A DNA stretch of 64,000 nt from DATDAW01 sp036525185. GTDB taxonomy: Bacteria > Verrucomicrobiota > Verrucomicrobiia > Chthoniobacterales > DASVRZ01. Location of the stretch: the NCBI GenBank assembly GCA_036525185.1, contig DATDAW010000018.1:5852-69851 (forward strand), read 5' to 3'. Below the pieces are notes generated by a model that saw only the letters and a program-made list of their open reading frames with translations, had not been told where the DNA came from and searched no databases. Made by a program: the position numbers and the translations under genes. Position 1 is the stretch's first letter, and each line of letters begins with the position of its first letter. Positions 35,737-44,180 of the stretch are shown piece after piece.

Positions 35737-37905
35737 CTACTTCGTCTTCATCACAAAGACCGCGTCCCAACCGGATCCGGGCGGATTTGCGATAAGCTCA
35801 TCGCAACGATGCACATACAAGCGGGACACCGGGTCACTCGGATGCGCTTCGAGGGCGGCTACGAACTTCTCTTTTGCCGCGGCAAAAGCCGCGTTGCGGT
35901 ACAAGTGCACGCCCCCGTTGGCTTTGTGCACATATCTTTGAAGTGCTTCGTCCACAGGCACCTCCTTGGGTTGATGCACGGCAAAAACCTCCGTCGCACG
36001 GCCCTTCCCTTTCACGCGCACCAGATCGATGCTCTGAAGCACAAAATGTTCGCCCACGAGGTTTGCCACGTCCTCACCAATCAATAAATCCACTCCGTAT
36101 TCCTTCGTAAGGCCTTCCATTCGAGAAGCCAGATTTACCGGGTCGCCAATCACCGTGAACTCGCTCTTTTCCGCCGAACCCATGTCACCGGTAATCACCT
36201 CGCCATAATTCAGCCCGATTCCAAAGCGAAATGTTATCCGCCCTTGTTCCGCCCAACGCGCGTTTAGCTTCGCAAGTTCCGCACGCATTTCGAGCGCCGC
36301 GGATACCGCCCGTCGGGCGTCTTCTTCAGGCCCAAAACTTTGCACATTCCCCCACACCGCCATCACCGCATCGCCGATGAATTTGTCCAATGTCCCGCGG
36401 TGCTTGAAAACGCATTCCACCATAACGCTCAAATACTCATTGAGTTGCGCCACCAATTCCCGCGCATCGGCTCCTTCCATGATCGATGTGAAGCCACGCA
36501 GATCCGAAAAAAGAACCGTCACATTGCGACGAACGCCTTTGCGAGCCTCCTCGAATTCTTTGGGATTGTCCAAGAGCTCACGCACGACGTTTTTCGACAT
36601 GTAGCGCTCGAATTGCAGACGCATACGTCGCCGTTCAACCCGCTCCGCGACCCACTGATAAACCAGCGAAACCAGCCCGCTTCCCCAAAGTGACAGGAGA
36701 GGCGAAATCGTCACCGGCTGTAGTGAAAACCGGTTAAACGCCACCCAGGACAACACCATTATCAGTCCGCCGCACGCCGCCAGCGCAGCGAATTGCCGCA
36801 CCGGATACCGCACCATGCTGATAATCTGAAAGCCAAGAAACCCGCCCAGCGCGATCACTCCCGCAGATAGCCAAAAGGGAAACGGCCGCACAAACGCCCC
36901 CTGCATCGCCGCATTGATCGCCTGTAAATGCACAACCGGTCCAGGCAGCTCATCAAATGGCGTCTTTACCGTGTCATGCATCCGCGCCCCGAAATACCCG
37001 ACCATCACGATCTTGTCCTTCACCGCTCCACCGTTGCCGAAGTTGTTTTTCCAATAGGCAAAAGCATCCAGCAGGGGACGGGGACGAAATGACGCCGCCG
37101 CCGGATCCGCCCAGCGGATGAATTTTCCATCCAGTCCGGGCGGAATTCGGTCCGTGAAGTCGGCTTTTTTCAACGCTGCAGCGGCCAGCGACAGAAAAAC
37201 TTCATTCTGGCGCAGCCGGTAATTGACCGCACGGAGCACGCCGTCACCTGCGTCCGGCCAGAAGTTTACGAATCCAATCCGGTCATCCTGCGGAGTCGTC
37301 GCAGGAATCAGCGAATCCGAAGGAACCGATTGCGCCCACGCCTCCATCCCGGACGGCAGGCTTTTCTGATTGAAATCGCTTCCGACAACCACTTTGTCCT
37401 GATGGCGTTCCAATGCCTCGCGAAATGCGGCGTCCGTTTCGAGCTCGCTCAAAAATACGATGTCGAACACGACCACCCTCGCACCGGCAGCTATCAATTT
37501 GTCCAAGAGAATCGCATACACCTCGCGCGACCACGGAAAATGGTTGGCCATCAGACTCAGCGCCTGGAAATCCGCGCCGTCCTTCGGGAGATCGTCGTAA
37601 AGTTCCTCCAGATCCAACTTCGAGACGGATAACGAGTCGTCATCGATGCCGATGCATAGCAAATTGTCGCCCGCTGGCGCTTTGCGTCCGCGCCGGACCA
37701 GGAAGTCATTGAAACGATTTTCTGAATGAATCAATTCGCGCGGAACATCCTGCGACACATACGCGAGAACTTCTGGCGACAACAAACGCCGCGCGAGTGA
37801 GTTATAGACGAGAAACTGGCAACAATACACGCCCAGCACAAGGACCGTGCACACCACGCAGATCACAAACAAGCTAACCACACGCTGACGATCCGAAGCT
37901 GCCAC
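35737..37905 (-). CDS. CHASE2 domain adenylate/guanylate cyclase
   Basis: A 722-residue membrane receptor cyclase. One N-terminal helix (about 10-35), a periplasmic CHASE2 sensor domain (about 60-330, with VVVFDIVFLSELETD), three membrane helices (about 335-420), then a class III cyclase catalytic domain (about 465-640) with TVLFSDLRGFTSIMEGADA, KFIGDAVMAVWG and GLNYGEVITGDMG. The metal-binding aspartate pair is intact. The C-terminal 80 residues are helical, TPR-like. Start is GTG at 37905. Cyclic nucleotide type cannot be fixed by eye. The ligand is unknown. Confidence 0.93.
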   Translation of the reverse strand: MAASDRQRVVSLFVICVVCTVLVLGVYCCQFLVYNSLARRLLSPEVLAYVSQDVPRELIHSENRFNDFLVRRGRKAPAGDNLLCIGIDDDSLSVSKLDLEELYDDLPKDGADFQALSLMANHFPWSREVYAILLDKLIAAGARVVVFDIVFLSELETDAAFREALERHQDKVVVGSDFNQKSLPSGMEAWAQSVPSDSLIPATTPQDDRIGFVNFWPDAGDGVLRAVNYRLRQNEVFLSLAAAALKKADFTDRIPPGLDGKFIRWADPAAASFRPRPLLDAFAYWKNNFGNGGAVKDKIVMVGYFGARMHDTVKTPFDELPGPVVHLQAINAAMQGAFVRPFPFWLSAGVIALGGFLGFQIISMVRYPVRQFAALAACGGLIMVLSWVAFNRFSLQPVTISPLLSLWGSGLVSLVYQWVAERVERRRMRLQFERYMSKNVVRELLDNPKEFEEARKGVRRNVTVLFSDLRGFTSIMEGADARELVAQLNEYLSVMVECVFKHRGTLDKFIGDAVMAVWGNVQSFGPEEDARRAVSAALEMRAELAKLNARWAEQGRITFRFGIGLNYGEVITGDMGSAEKSEFTVIGDPVNLASRMEGLTKEYGVDLLIGEDVANLVGEHFVLQSIDLVRVKGKGRATEVFAVHQPKEVPVDEALQRYVHKANGGVHLYRNAAFAAAKEKFVAALEAHPSDPVSRLYVHRCDELIANPPGSGWDAVFVMKTK

Positions 37906-38028
37906 GCGGGGAGAAAAGCAGTTTTCCTATCGCCCTGCAAAGCACAAGAACCGTCAGATTTTAACCTCAACGCAAAACGGCAAGAAGCTGCTTCAATTTT
38001 TTTTGATTCGCTGCTACCGATTCTGTTC

Positions 38029-39822
38029 GTGACCGACCTTTCCTTCTCGCTTTTTGCCCTCCGCAACGCCTACCTCGACGGCGAAGTCACGGTGGATGCC
38101 GTCATAGCCGAAGCCCTGCGTCGCGCGGCCAATGAGAAGTATCCTTCGGTCTGGATTCGCCTCCTCACACCCGACGAACTCGAGCCATACGTTGCAGCCT
38201 TGCGCGCCCAGGATCCGCGTCATCTCCCGCTGTACGGCATCCCATTTGCCATCAAAGACAACATCGATCTCGCCGGCATTCCGACCACCGTGGCGTGCCC
38301 GGAATTCGCCTATACGCCAAGCGCATCTGCAACCGTCGTGGAACGCCTCATCGCTGCAGGCGCCGTTCCCATGGGCAAGACAAACCTCGACCAGTTCGCC
38401 ACCGGCCTGGTCGGCGTCCGGTCGCCATATGGGATTCCCCGTTCGGTTTTCAACGCGGAATACATCTCCGGCGGTTCCAGCAGCGGCTCTGGAGTCGCGG
38501 TCGCTTCGGGCATGGTTACCTTCGCGCTCGGCACCGACACGGCAGGGTCAGGACGCGTCCCCGCCGCTTTCAACCACATCACAGGCTATAAACCCACCAA
38601 AGGCTGGTTTAGCGCGAAGGGCGTCTTCCCTGCCTGCCACTCGCTCGATTGTGCCACCGTTTTCGCCGGCACTTGCGCTGAGGCTTCCAAAATCGCCCAT
38701 ACCGTGTGGGGGATCGATCCTGGCGACTCTTTTTCACGCGCGCCTATTTCCGAAACGCGCCCCATCAAAACGCTCGGCGTTCCGGCAGCGGAAGGTCTGG
38801 CCTTTTTCGGCGACGCCGCCGCGGAGGCGCTCTACAGCGAATCCCTGGAAACTCTCGCCGCGCAGGGTTTCGAACTCGTGGAATTCGACTACCTCCCTTT
38901 TCGCGACGCCGCTCTTCTCCTTTATGCCGGGCCATGGGTCGCCGAACGCCGCCATGCCATAGGCGCGTTCTTAAAAACGCATCCTGAAGCCGTGCATCCC
39001 GCCGTCCGAACCATCATCGCTCGCGGTGACGAAGTGACCGGCGTCGATGTCTTCGACGGCATCTATCGTTTGCAGGATTTCATCGCACGAACGGTCCGTG
39101 TCTTTGAAGAGATTGATGCCTTGGTCCTCCCTACGACCGGCACCACCTATCGCGTCGCCGATGTCCTCGAGGACCCGATCACGCTAAACTCCAATCTTGG
39201 CTACTACACGAACTTTGTTAACCTGCTGGACTTGGCGGCCGTTGCTGTCCCCGCCGGTTTCCGCGAAAACGGCGAAGGTCTTCCATTCGGCATCACCTTC
39301 ATAGGCCCCGCCGGAAGCGACGAGCAGCTCCTGGCTCTCGGCGACCGGTTCCATCGACTTAGAACGACAACCATCGGCGTGACAGGGCGCGACCTCTCAT
39401 CCGAACCCGCTCTCTCAGCGCCAGATTCTGGCCTCCAACTGGCTGTCGTCGGCGCCCATCTGACTGGCGAACCGCTCAACCACCAGCTCACCAGCCGCAA
39501 CGCACGCTTCATCCGTTCAACGCGCACTTCCGCCCACTATCGTCTCTACAAACTCCCGAATACGACTCCACCCAAACCTGGATTGGTGCGACTCTCCGAG
39601 CCGGTCGCCCACTCAGCCGGCATCGTCGTCGAAATCTGGAGCCTGGACGCCGCTGCCTTCGGCGCTTTCGTCGCAGAAATCCCGCCTCCCATGACCATCG
39701 GCACCATCCAGCTTGAAGACGGATCCTCTGTGAAAGGTTTTCTCTGCGAACCCCTCGCCATTGAAGGCGCAGAAGACATCACGGCGAGCGGCGGCTGGAA
39801 AGCCTTTCAAGAAGCACGCTAA
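38029..39822 (+). CDS. atzF: Allophanate hydrolase
   Basis: A 597-residue amidase-signature enzyme that splits allophanate to ammonia and carbon dioxide. The catalytic Lys is in IPFAIKDNIDLAG, the glycine/serine loop is SGGSSSGSGVAVASG and the nucleophilic serine lies in GTDTAGSGRVPAAF. A C-terminal domain (about residues 445-597, with APDSGLQLAVVGAHL and YRLYKLPNTTPP) is diagnostic of full-length AtzF rather than a simple amidase. Start is GTG at 38029. No urea carboxylase or cyanuric acid gene is in the window, so the allophanate source is unknown. Confidence 0.92.
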   Translation: MTDLSFSLFALRNAYLDGEVTVDAVIAEALRRAANEKYPSVWIRLLTPDELEPYVAALRAQDPRHLPLYGIPFAIKDNIDLAGIPTTVACPEFAYTPSASATVVERLIAAGAVPMGKTNLDQFATGLVGVRSPYGIPRSVFNAEYISGGSSSGSGVAVASGMVTFALGTDTAGSGRVPAAFNHITGYKPTKGWFSAKGVFPACHSLDCATVFAGTCAEASKIAHTVWGIDPGDSFSRAPISETRPIKTLGVPAAEGLAFFGDAAAEALYSESLETLAAQGFELVEFDYLPFRDAALLLYAGPWVAERRHAIGAFLKTHPEAVHPAVRTIIARGDEVTGVDVFDGIYRLQDFIARTVRVFEEIDALVLPTTGTTYRVADVLEDPITLNSNLGYYTNFVNLLDLAAVAVPAGFRENGEGLPFGITFIGPAGSDEQLLALGDRFHRLRTTTIGVTGRDLSSEPALSAPDSGLQLAVVGAHLTGEPLNHQLTSRNARFIRSTRTSAHYRLYKLPNTTPPKPGLVRLSEPVAHSAGIVVEIWSLDAAAFGAFVAEIPPPMTIGTIQLEDGSSVKGFLCEPLAIEGAEDITASGGWKAFQEAR

Positions 39823-39884
39823 ACACGGCGGCAAAACGATTTTCCGCATGAATTGCGACGTGTTGAACGCCGTCACAGCGACGA

Positions 39885-41033
39885 CTATTTCCCACGCAGC
39901 TCGTCGTAGGCCGCTTCGAGGCGAGCGATCTGAGTGGTCGGATCAAACTCCCGGCGAACCGAGGAGGCGGCAGACACGCCAAACTGGCGCATCCGCACCG
40001 GATTTTGGAGAAATCCTCGCAGCGCCGCCGTGAGGGCGGCCGAGTCGCGTTCGGAGACGAGCAACCCATCGGCGCCGTGAGTAACGGCCTCGGGAATGCC
40101 CCCGTGGTTCGTCGCCACAACAGGGAGGCCGGTCGCCATTGCTTCCAGCATGGCGTTGGGAATGCCTTCCTGATCACCTCCAGAAGTCACTTCGCTAGGG
40201 TGCAGGAAAATATCGGCCTCGGTAAAAAGTTCGCGCAGCTGAGTCTGATCGACGAATCCGCGAAAACACACCGCCTTGGCGATCCCCAGTTCCGATGCGA
40301 GCGTTTGGAGTTCGGCAAGCATGGGACCCTCACCAGCAATTTCGAATGTCGCTGAAGGAAATTCGCGATGGATTTCGGCAAAGGCGCGCAGCGAGGTCCT
40401 AAGACCTTTTTTTTCGATGAGCCGGCACGCCTGGACAATGCACCAACGGCCGTTGGGTTTTTCCATTGGCCGATCAACGACGGGAAAATCGTCGAGCGGG
40501 ATCCCGGTGCGATTGAGGCGGATCTTTCCCGGCGGACATCCGAAAGCTTCGAGACGTTCAGCGAGCGAACGGGAGCGAGCGAGGACCAGTGGGAGAGTCT
40601 GCAGGAGTTCCCGGAGCTGAGCTTCGTAGCCCGGCTTATCTTTGCGAGGCATCACATCGGCTCCATGAAAGGAAACGATGCACGGCAGGCCCGACTCGCG
40701 GATGAAAGGCAATAAATGCACACCGGTATGACCGAAGTAAATATGCATCAGGTCCGGTTTTCGCGGCCGGAGTGCCGCCATCAGCGTGTCGTATTCGCCC
40801 CGATAGATCAGGGATGGTTTCCGCTGCAAGTATTTGCGGATAAACCGTTTGACAAAGTTCTTGCGCGCCGGTCCAAGCGTGACGACATCATCGAACGGAT
40901 AGCGCTCCGCTTCGTCGCGCGTTTTGGTCACGACAAATGTGCGGTAACGCCGCAGGCCCGTCACCTGCCGGTAAACGTGCAGCATTTCCGGCTTCAAAAA
41001 GATCGTGCAGTAACTTGCGACAACGCGTCTCAT
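39885..41033 (-). CDS. Glycosyltransferase family 4
   Basis: A 382-residue GT-B fold glycosyltransferase. The C-terminal donor-binding half shows WCIVQACRLIEKKGL, GEGPMLAELQTLA, HPSEVTSGGDQEGIPNAMLE and the E-x7-E region AMATGLPVVATNHGG, typical of GT4 enzymes of the WcaL/colanic-acid kind. It is coupled to obgE by an ATGA overlap, the ATG sitting in the obgE stop. A role in exopolysaccharide or lipid-linked glycan synthesis is inferred. Confidence 0.9.
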   Translation of the reverse strand: MRRVVASYCTIFLKPEMLHVYRQVTGLRRYRTFVVTKTRDEAERYPFDDVVTLGPARKNFVKRFIRKYLQRKPSLIYRGEYDTLMAALRPRKPDLMHIYFGHTGVHLLPFIRESGLPCIVSFHGADVMPRKDKPGYEAQLRELLQTLPLVLARSRSLAERLEAFGCPPGKIRLNRTGIPLDDFPVVDRPMEKPNGRWCIVQACRLIEKKGLRTSLRAFAEIHREFPSATFEIAGEGPMLAELQTLASELGIAKAVCFRGFVDQTQLRELFTEADIFLHPSEVTSGGDQEGIPNAMLEAMATGLPVVATNHGGIPEAVTHGADGLLVSERDSAALTAALRGFLQNPVRMRQFGVSAASSVRREFDPTTQIARLEAAYDELRGK

Positions 41034-42118
41034 TCAGGCACGAGTTCCCCGAGCCGTTGAATCAACCTGTCGATGCCCTGGTTTTGCTCTGCCGAAATTT
41101 CAAGGACTTCAGCTTTTGGAAAACGGATCTTGAAGATGCGGAGGTTTTCCGCAGCCTCAGGCAGATCCATTTTGTTTGCGACCACGATCCATTCACGCTG
41201 CGCCAAAGCGGGCTCGTAAAGAACCAATTCCTCGCGCAAACGGGCAAGATCTTCGCACGGATCGCGCCCCTCGGCCCCGGCCATATCGAGAACGAAAAGA
41301 AGCAATTTGCACCGGATGATATGCCGGAGAAAATCGTGTCCGAGCCCAACGTTCTTGTGTGCGCCCTCGATGAGACCGGGGATGTCCGCAACCGTAATTC
41401 GCCGGTAATCAGCAACTTGCACGACACCAATCATCGGCGTAAGCGTGGTGAACGGATACGGCGCGATTTTCGGGTGCGCGTGTGAAATACGAGTGAGGAG
41501 GGTGGATTTTCCGGCATTTGGATAGCCCACCAGTCCGGCGTCTGCGATTTTGCGAAGTTCAAAATAAAAGTAGCCCTGCTCGCCTTCCCCGCCCGGCTTG
41601 TATTGCGTGGGGACCTGGTTGCGGGCGCTCTTGAAATGCGTATTGCCCTTTCCGCCCTCTCCGCCCGCGCACAGGACGAACTCCTGACCGTCTTTGTCGA
41701 GATCTGCGATTTTTTCGAGTCGATCCGTTGAGAGCCCGGCTTTGGGCGAAGGCGTTTTAGGGGGATCGTCATCGACAGCATCGTCGTCATCTAGATTCCG
41801 TGGCGGTTGAATCAATTCGTCCGGAACGCGATAGACGACGGTGCCAACCGGCACGGGCACGATTTTGTCATCGGCAGACTTGCCATATTTGTTGCGGCTC
41901 TTACCTGCGACGCCGCTTTTTGCCTTGATGTTGGGCTCGTAGTAAAACGCAACCAGGTTGTCGACCTGGGGATCGGCCCGAAGGATGACGCTGCCACCGC
42001 GCCCGCCATCACCGCCGTCAGGTCCGCCACGCGGAACAAATTTCTCACGTCGAAACGAAACGGCGCCGTCCCCGCCATCGCCGGCCTTGGCAAAAACTCG
42101 TATGTGATCAACAAACAT
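41030..42118 (-). CDS. obgE: GTPase Obg/CgtA
   Basis: A 362-residue ribosome-assembly GTPase. The glycine-rich OBG domain starts MFVDHIRVFAKAGDGGDGA and contains PRGGPDGGDGGRGGSVIL. The G domain has G1 GYPNAGKSTLL near residue 190, G3 DIPGLIEGAHKNVGLGHDFL and G4 VANKMDLPEAAE. An acidic insertion (NLDDDDAVDDDPP) lies between OBG strands. The usual TGT domain is absent, leaving a short C-terminal tail. Start is placed at 42118 by homology; the frame runs 21 codons further upstream. Confidence 0.96.
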   Translation of the reverse strand: MFVDHIRVFAKAGDGGDGAVSFRREKFVPRGGPDGGDGGRGGSVILRADPQVDNLVAFYYEPNIKAKSGVAGKSRNKYGKSADDKIVPVPVGTVVYRVPDELIQPPRNLDDDDAVDDDPPKTPSPKAGLSTDRLEKIADLDKDGQEFVLCAGGEGGKGNTHFKSARNQVPTQYKPGGEGEQGYFYFELRKIADAGLVGYPNAGKSTLLTRISHAHPKIAPYPFTTLTPMIGVVQVADYRRITVADIPGLIEGAHKNVGLGHDFLRHIIRCKLLLFVLDMAGAEGRDPCEDLARLREELVLYEPALAQREWIVVANKMDLPEAAENLRIFKIRFPKAEVLEISAEQNQGIDRLIQRLGELVPE

Positions 42119-42220
42119 GAACCGGCAGAGTAAACCTGAAAATGGCACGGAGCAAAACAAGAAGGCTGCTCCTTTCCTCAAATTTGAAGGAATCTGTCGG
42201 AAAAATCTGAAAGTGGGAAT

Positions 42221-43261
42221 GTGAAGCGATTTGACGTCATCGTTGCAGGCAGCGGACCGGCCGGAGCGGCCTGCGCGACGGTTTGCGCACGCGGCGGATT
42301 ATCCGTGCTGGTGTTGGACCGGGCAAAGTTCCCACGGGACAAGGTTTGCGGCGACTGTTTGAATCCGAGTTGTTGGCCCATTCTGCAGCGGTTGGGAGCC
42401 GCGGCGGCCGTTCGGAAAGCACCCCATTCTCGATTCCGAGCCGTGGAAATCGTGACTGAAAACGACCGGCGTTTCCGCTTCGAATTGCCACAGGGTGATT
42501 TCGGAGAAACCGGAATCCGGCGACGGGACCTGGATGCGATCCTGCTTGAAAATACGCGCGAAAGTGGCGCGGAAGTGCTTCACGAAAAAACAGTTACGAA
42601 AATCACTCCGGGTTGGGAAGTGGAAGCAGGCGGAGAAACATTCCATGCGCCGATATTGGTCGCTGCGGATGGACGAAACTCGACGGTCGCCCGATTGATG
42701 AAGATTTCGCCGCCTGCAAAAAAGGATCGCGTGGCTGTGCAAACGCACATGCCGATTTCGCCCGAAAACGAAGGAATCGTACGGATGAATCTTTTCCACG
42801 AAGGCTATTCGGGAGCGGCATCGATCGGTAATGGCCTATGGAACGTATGTCTCGTGGCGCGACCTGGCGACCTTGAGCAACTCAAAGCGCGCTGGAATTT
42901 TCCAGCGCAACAAACCTGGGTTGCGATCGCGCCGCTAACACGAGAACCGTGCTCGCCACTACATCGATTCAGGCATTCCCCGCTCTTGCTGGTGGGCGAC
43001 GCCGCGCGCGTGGTAGAGCCGTTTACCGGAGAAGGGATTTACTACGCACTACGATCCGGCGAATTGGCTGGGGAATGTCTCGTCCGTTCGACAACCCAGA
43101 CTTACCCGCAGCAGCATGCCACCCTCTACCGGTCACGTCTTTGGGTAAACCAAATCGCCTACCATGCAGTTTCGCATCCGGTGTGGGCGAGCCGGATCAT
43201 GGAACATCTGCCGGGGTCCGGTCTCCTTCTGCGTCTGCTGACCCGAAAAGTCGTCGGCTAA
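42221..43261 (+). CDS. Geranylgeranyl reductase family FAD-dependent oxidoreductase
   Basis: A 346-residue flavoprotein. FAD-binding motifs are VIVAGSGPAGAACATVCAR, a second dinucleotide region after VLDRAKFPRDKVCGDCL, and LLVGDAARVVEPFTGEGI with the GD motif near residue 255. The KVCGDC segment is characteristic of the geranylgeranyl-reductase group, which reduces isoprenoid chains or acts as a monooxygenase-like enzyme. Start is GTG at 42221, divergent from obgE. The substrate is not evident from neighbours. Confidence 0.87.
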   Translation: MKRFDVIVAGSGPAGAACATVCARGGLSVLVLDRAKFPRDKVCGDCLNPSCWPILQRLGAAAAVRKAPHSRFRAVEIVTENDRRFRFELPQGDFGETGIRRRDLDAILLENTRESGAEVLHEKTVTKITPGWEVEAGGETFHAPILVAADGRNSTVARLMKISPPAKKDRVAVQTHMPISPENEGIVRMNLFHEGYSGAASIGNGLWNVCLVARPGDLEQLKARWNFPAQQTWVAIAPLTREPCSPLHRFRHSPLLLVGDAARVVEPFTGEGIYYALRSGELAGECLVRSTTQTYPQQHATLYRSRLWVNQIAYHAVSHPVWASRIMEHLPGSGLLLRLLTRKVVG

Positions 43262-43431
43262 AAGTGAGCCTTTTCCTCAGCGGGCCCGGTTTTTTTCACG
43301 CCTTTGGTCGCCTCGATTTTCTCCCAGGAATGGTTTTCAAACTCGCGGGCGGGTGCAGTTTCCTCCAGCGAGTGACGTTCGCAGGAGCCAAAAAGGACGA
43401 GAACCGGAACGAGAAGCAGCGAAAGTTTCAT
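43258..43431 (-). CDS. Small lipoprotein with CERH motif
   Basis: A 57-residue lipoprotein. The signal peptide MKLSLLLVPVLVLFGSC has a lipobox (LFGSC), and the mature protein begins CERHSLEETAP and carries a second ENHSWEKIE block. It is convergent with the flavoprotein gene (four-base overlap) and lies 39 bases after the L,D-transpeptidase start side. Proteins of this tiny type with CERHxWEE are, from memory, recurrent in Verrucomicrobiota. No function is known. Easily missed because of its length. Confidence 0.6.
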   Translation of the reverse strand: MKLSLLLVPVLVLFGSCERHSLEETAPAREFENHSWEKIEATKGVKKTGPAEEKAHF

Positions 43432-43469
43432 GAGGGGCAACGGATGCTAATGCGAAAATTCGAAAAGCT

Positions 43470-44114
43470 CTATTCAATTATCTGCGCCGGCGTCCCGATT
43501 TTTACCTTCTCATAGAAGCGGGGTGCGATATCGGCCGGCAACCGGATGCAGCCGTGCGACGCTGGGTAGCCCGGCAAAATTCCCACGTGCATTCCAACTC
43601 CCTGCCAGGTAAATCGCATGAAATACCACATCGGCGCACCGACGTAACGTGTCCCACTGGGCGCGGAATCAATGCGGGTGCTCACCCCGGACCGCACGAC
43701 GCGGCCTTTCCGGTCGACAAAGTTTCCATATACACTCGACCGGTGATCACGGTCCTTCTCCAGCACTGCGTAGGCCCCTTTGGGTGTCATCCCGGCGGCC
43801 TTCCCGCTGGAAATCGGGGTGTCTATCGCGATCTCTCCATTGCGACCAGTCATCAAATACGCCCGCTGCTTGGAGAGCGACACAAGGATGAACGCATTGT
43901 CCGGAGTGACACTGTCGTAAACCCGCGGGGTGAGAACAGCCGGATCCTGAGCCCGGATAAGCTCCCGTGCGGGTCTCTGTTTGGCCGGTTTCGGCCCTAC
44001 TAAAGACGGTTGAATCTTCGGGCCGGCCAGCGCTGGAATCGTGACCCCAATTGCCAACCAAAGAAAAACCGCACATCCGGTAAAACATGTGAAACAGGAG
44101 GAGACGCGCGGCAT
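43470..44114 (-). CDS. L,D-transpeptidase (YkuD) family protein
   Basis: A 214-residue exported peptidoglycan cross-linker or lipoprotein-attaching enzyme. An N-terminal signal or anchor (CFTGCAVFLWLAIGVTIP, cleavage near ALA) is followed by a linker and the YkuD domain (about residues 75-214) with FILVSLSKQRAYLMTGRNGE, SGKAAGMTPKGAY and the catalytic ASHGCIRLPADIA (Cys nucleophile present). I placed the start at 44114 to give a compact signal peptide; an ATG at 44159 would add 15 residues. Divergent from the large anchored protein. Confidence 0.9.
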   Translation of the reverse strand: MPRVSSCFTCFTGCAVFLWLAIGVTIPALAGPKIQPSLVGPKPAKQRPARELIRAQDPAVLTPRVYDSVTPDNAFILVSLSKQRAYLMTGRNGEIAIDTPISSGKAAGMTPKGAYAVLEKDRDHRSSVYGNFVDRKGRVVRSGVSTRIDSAPSGTRYVGAPMWYFMRFTWQGVGMHVGILPGYPASHGCIRLPADIAPRFYEKVKIGTPAQIIE

Positions 44115-44180
44115 ATCGTGACTGGATTCGGCAAAGCTTATCGGGTATAGGCACTTCAACCCGCAGGTTCAACCAGTAAA

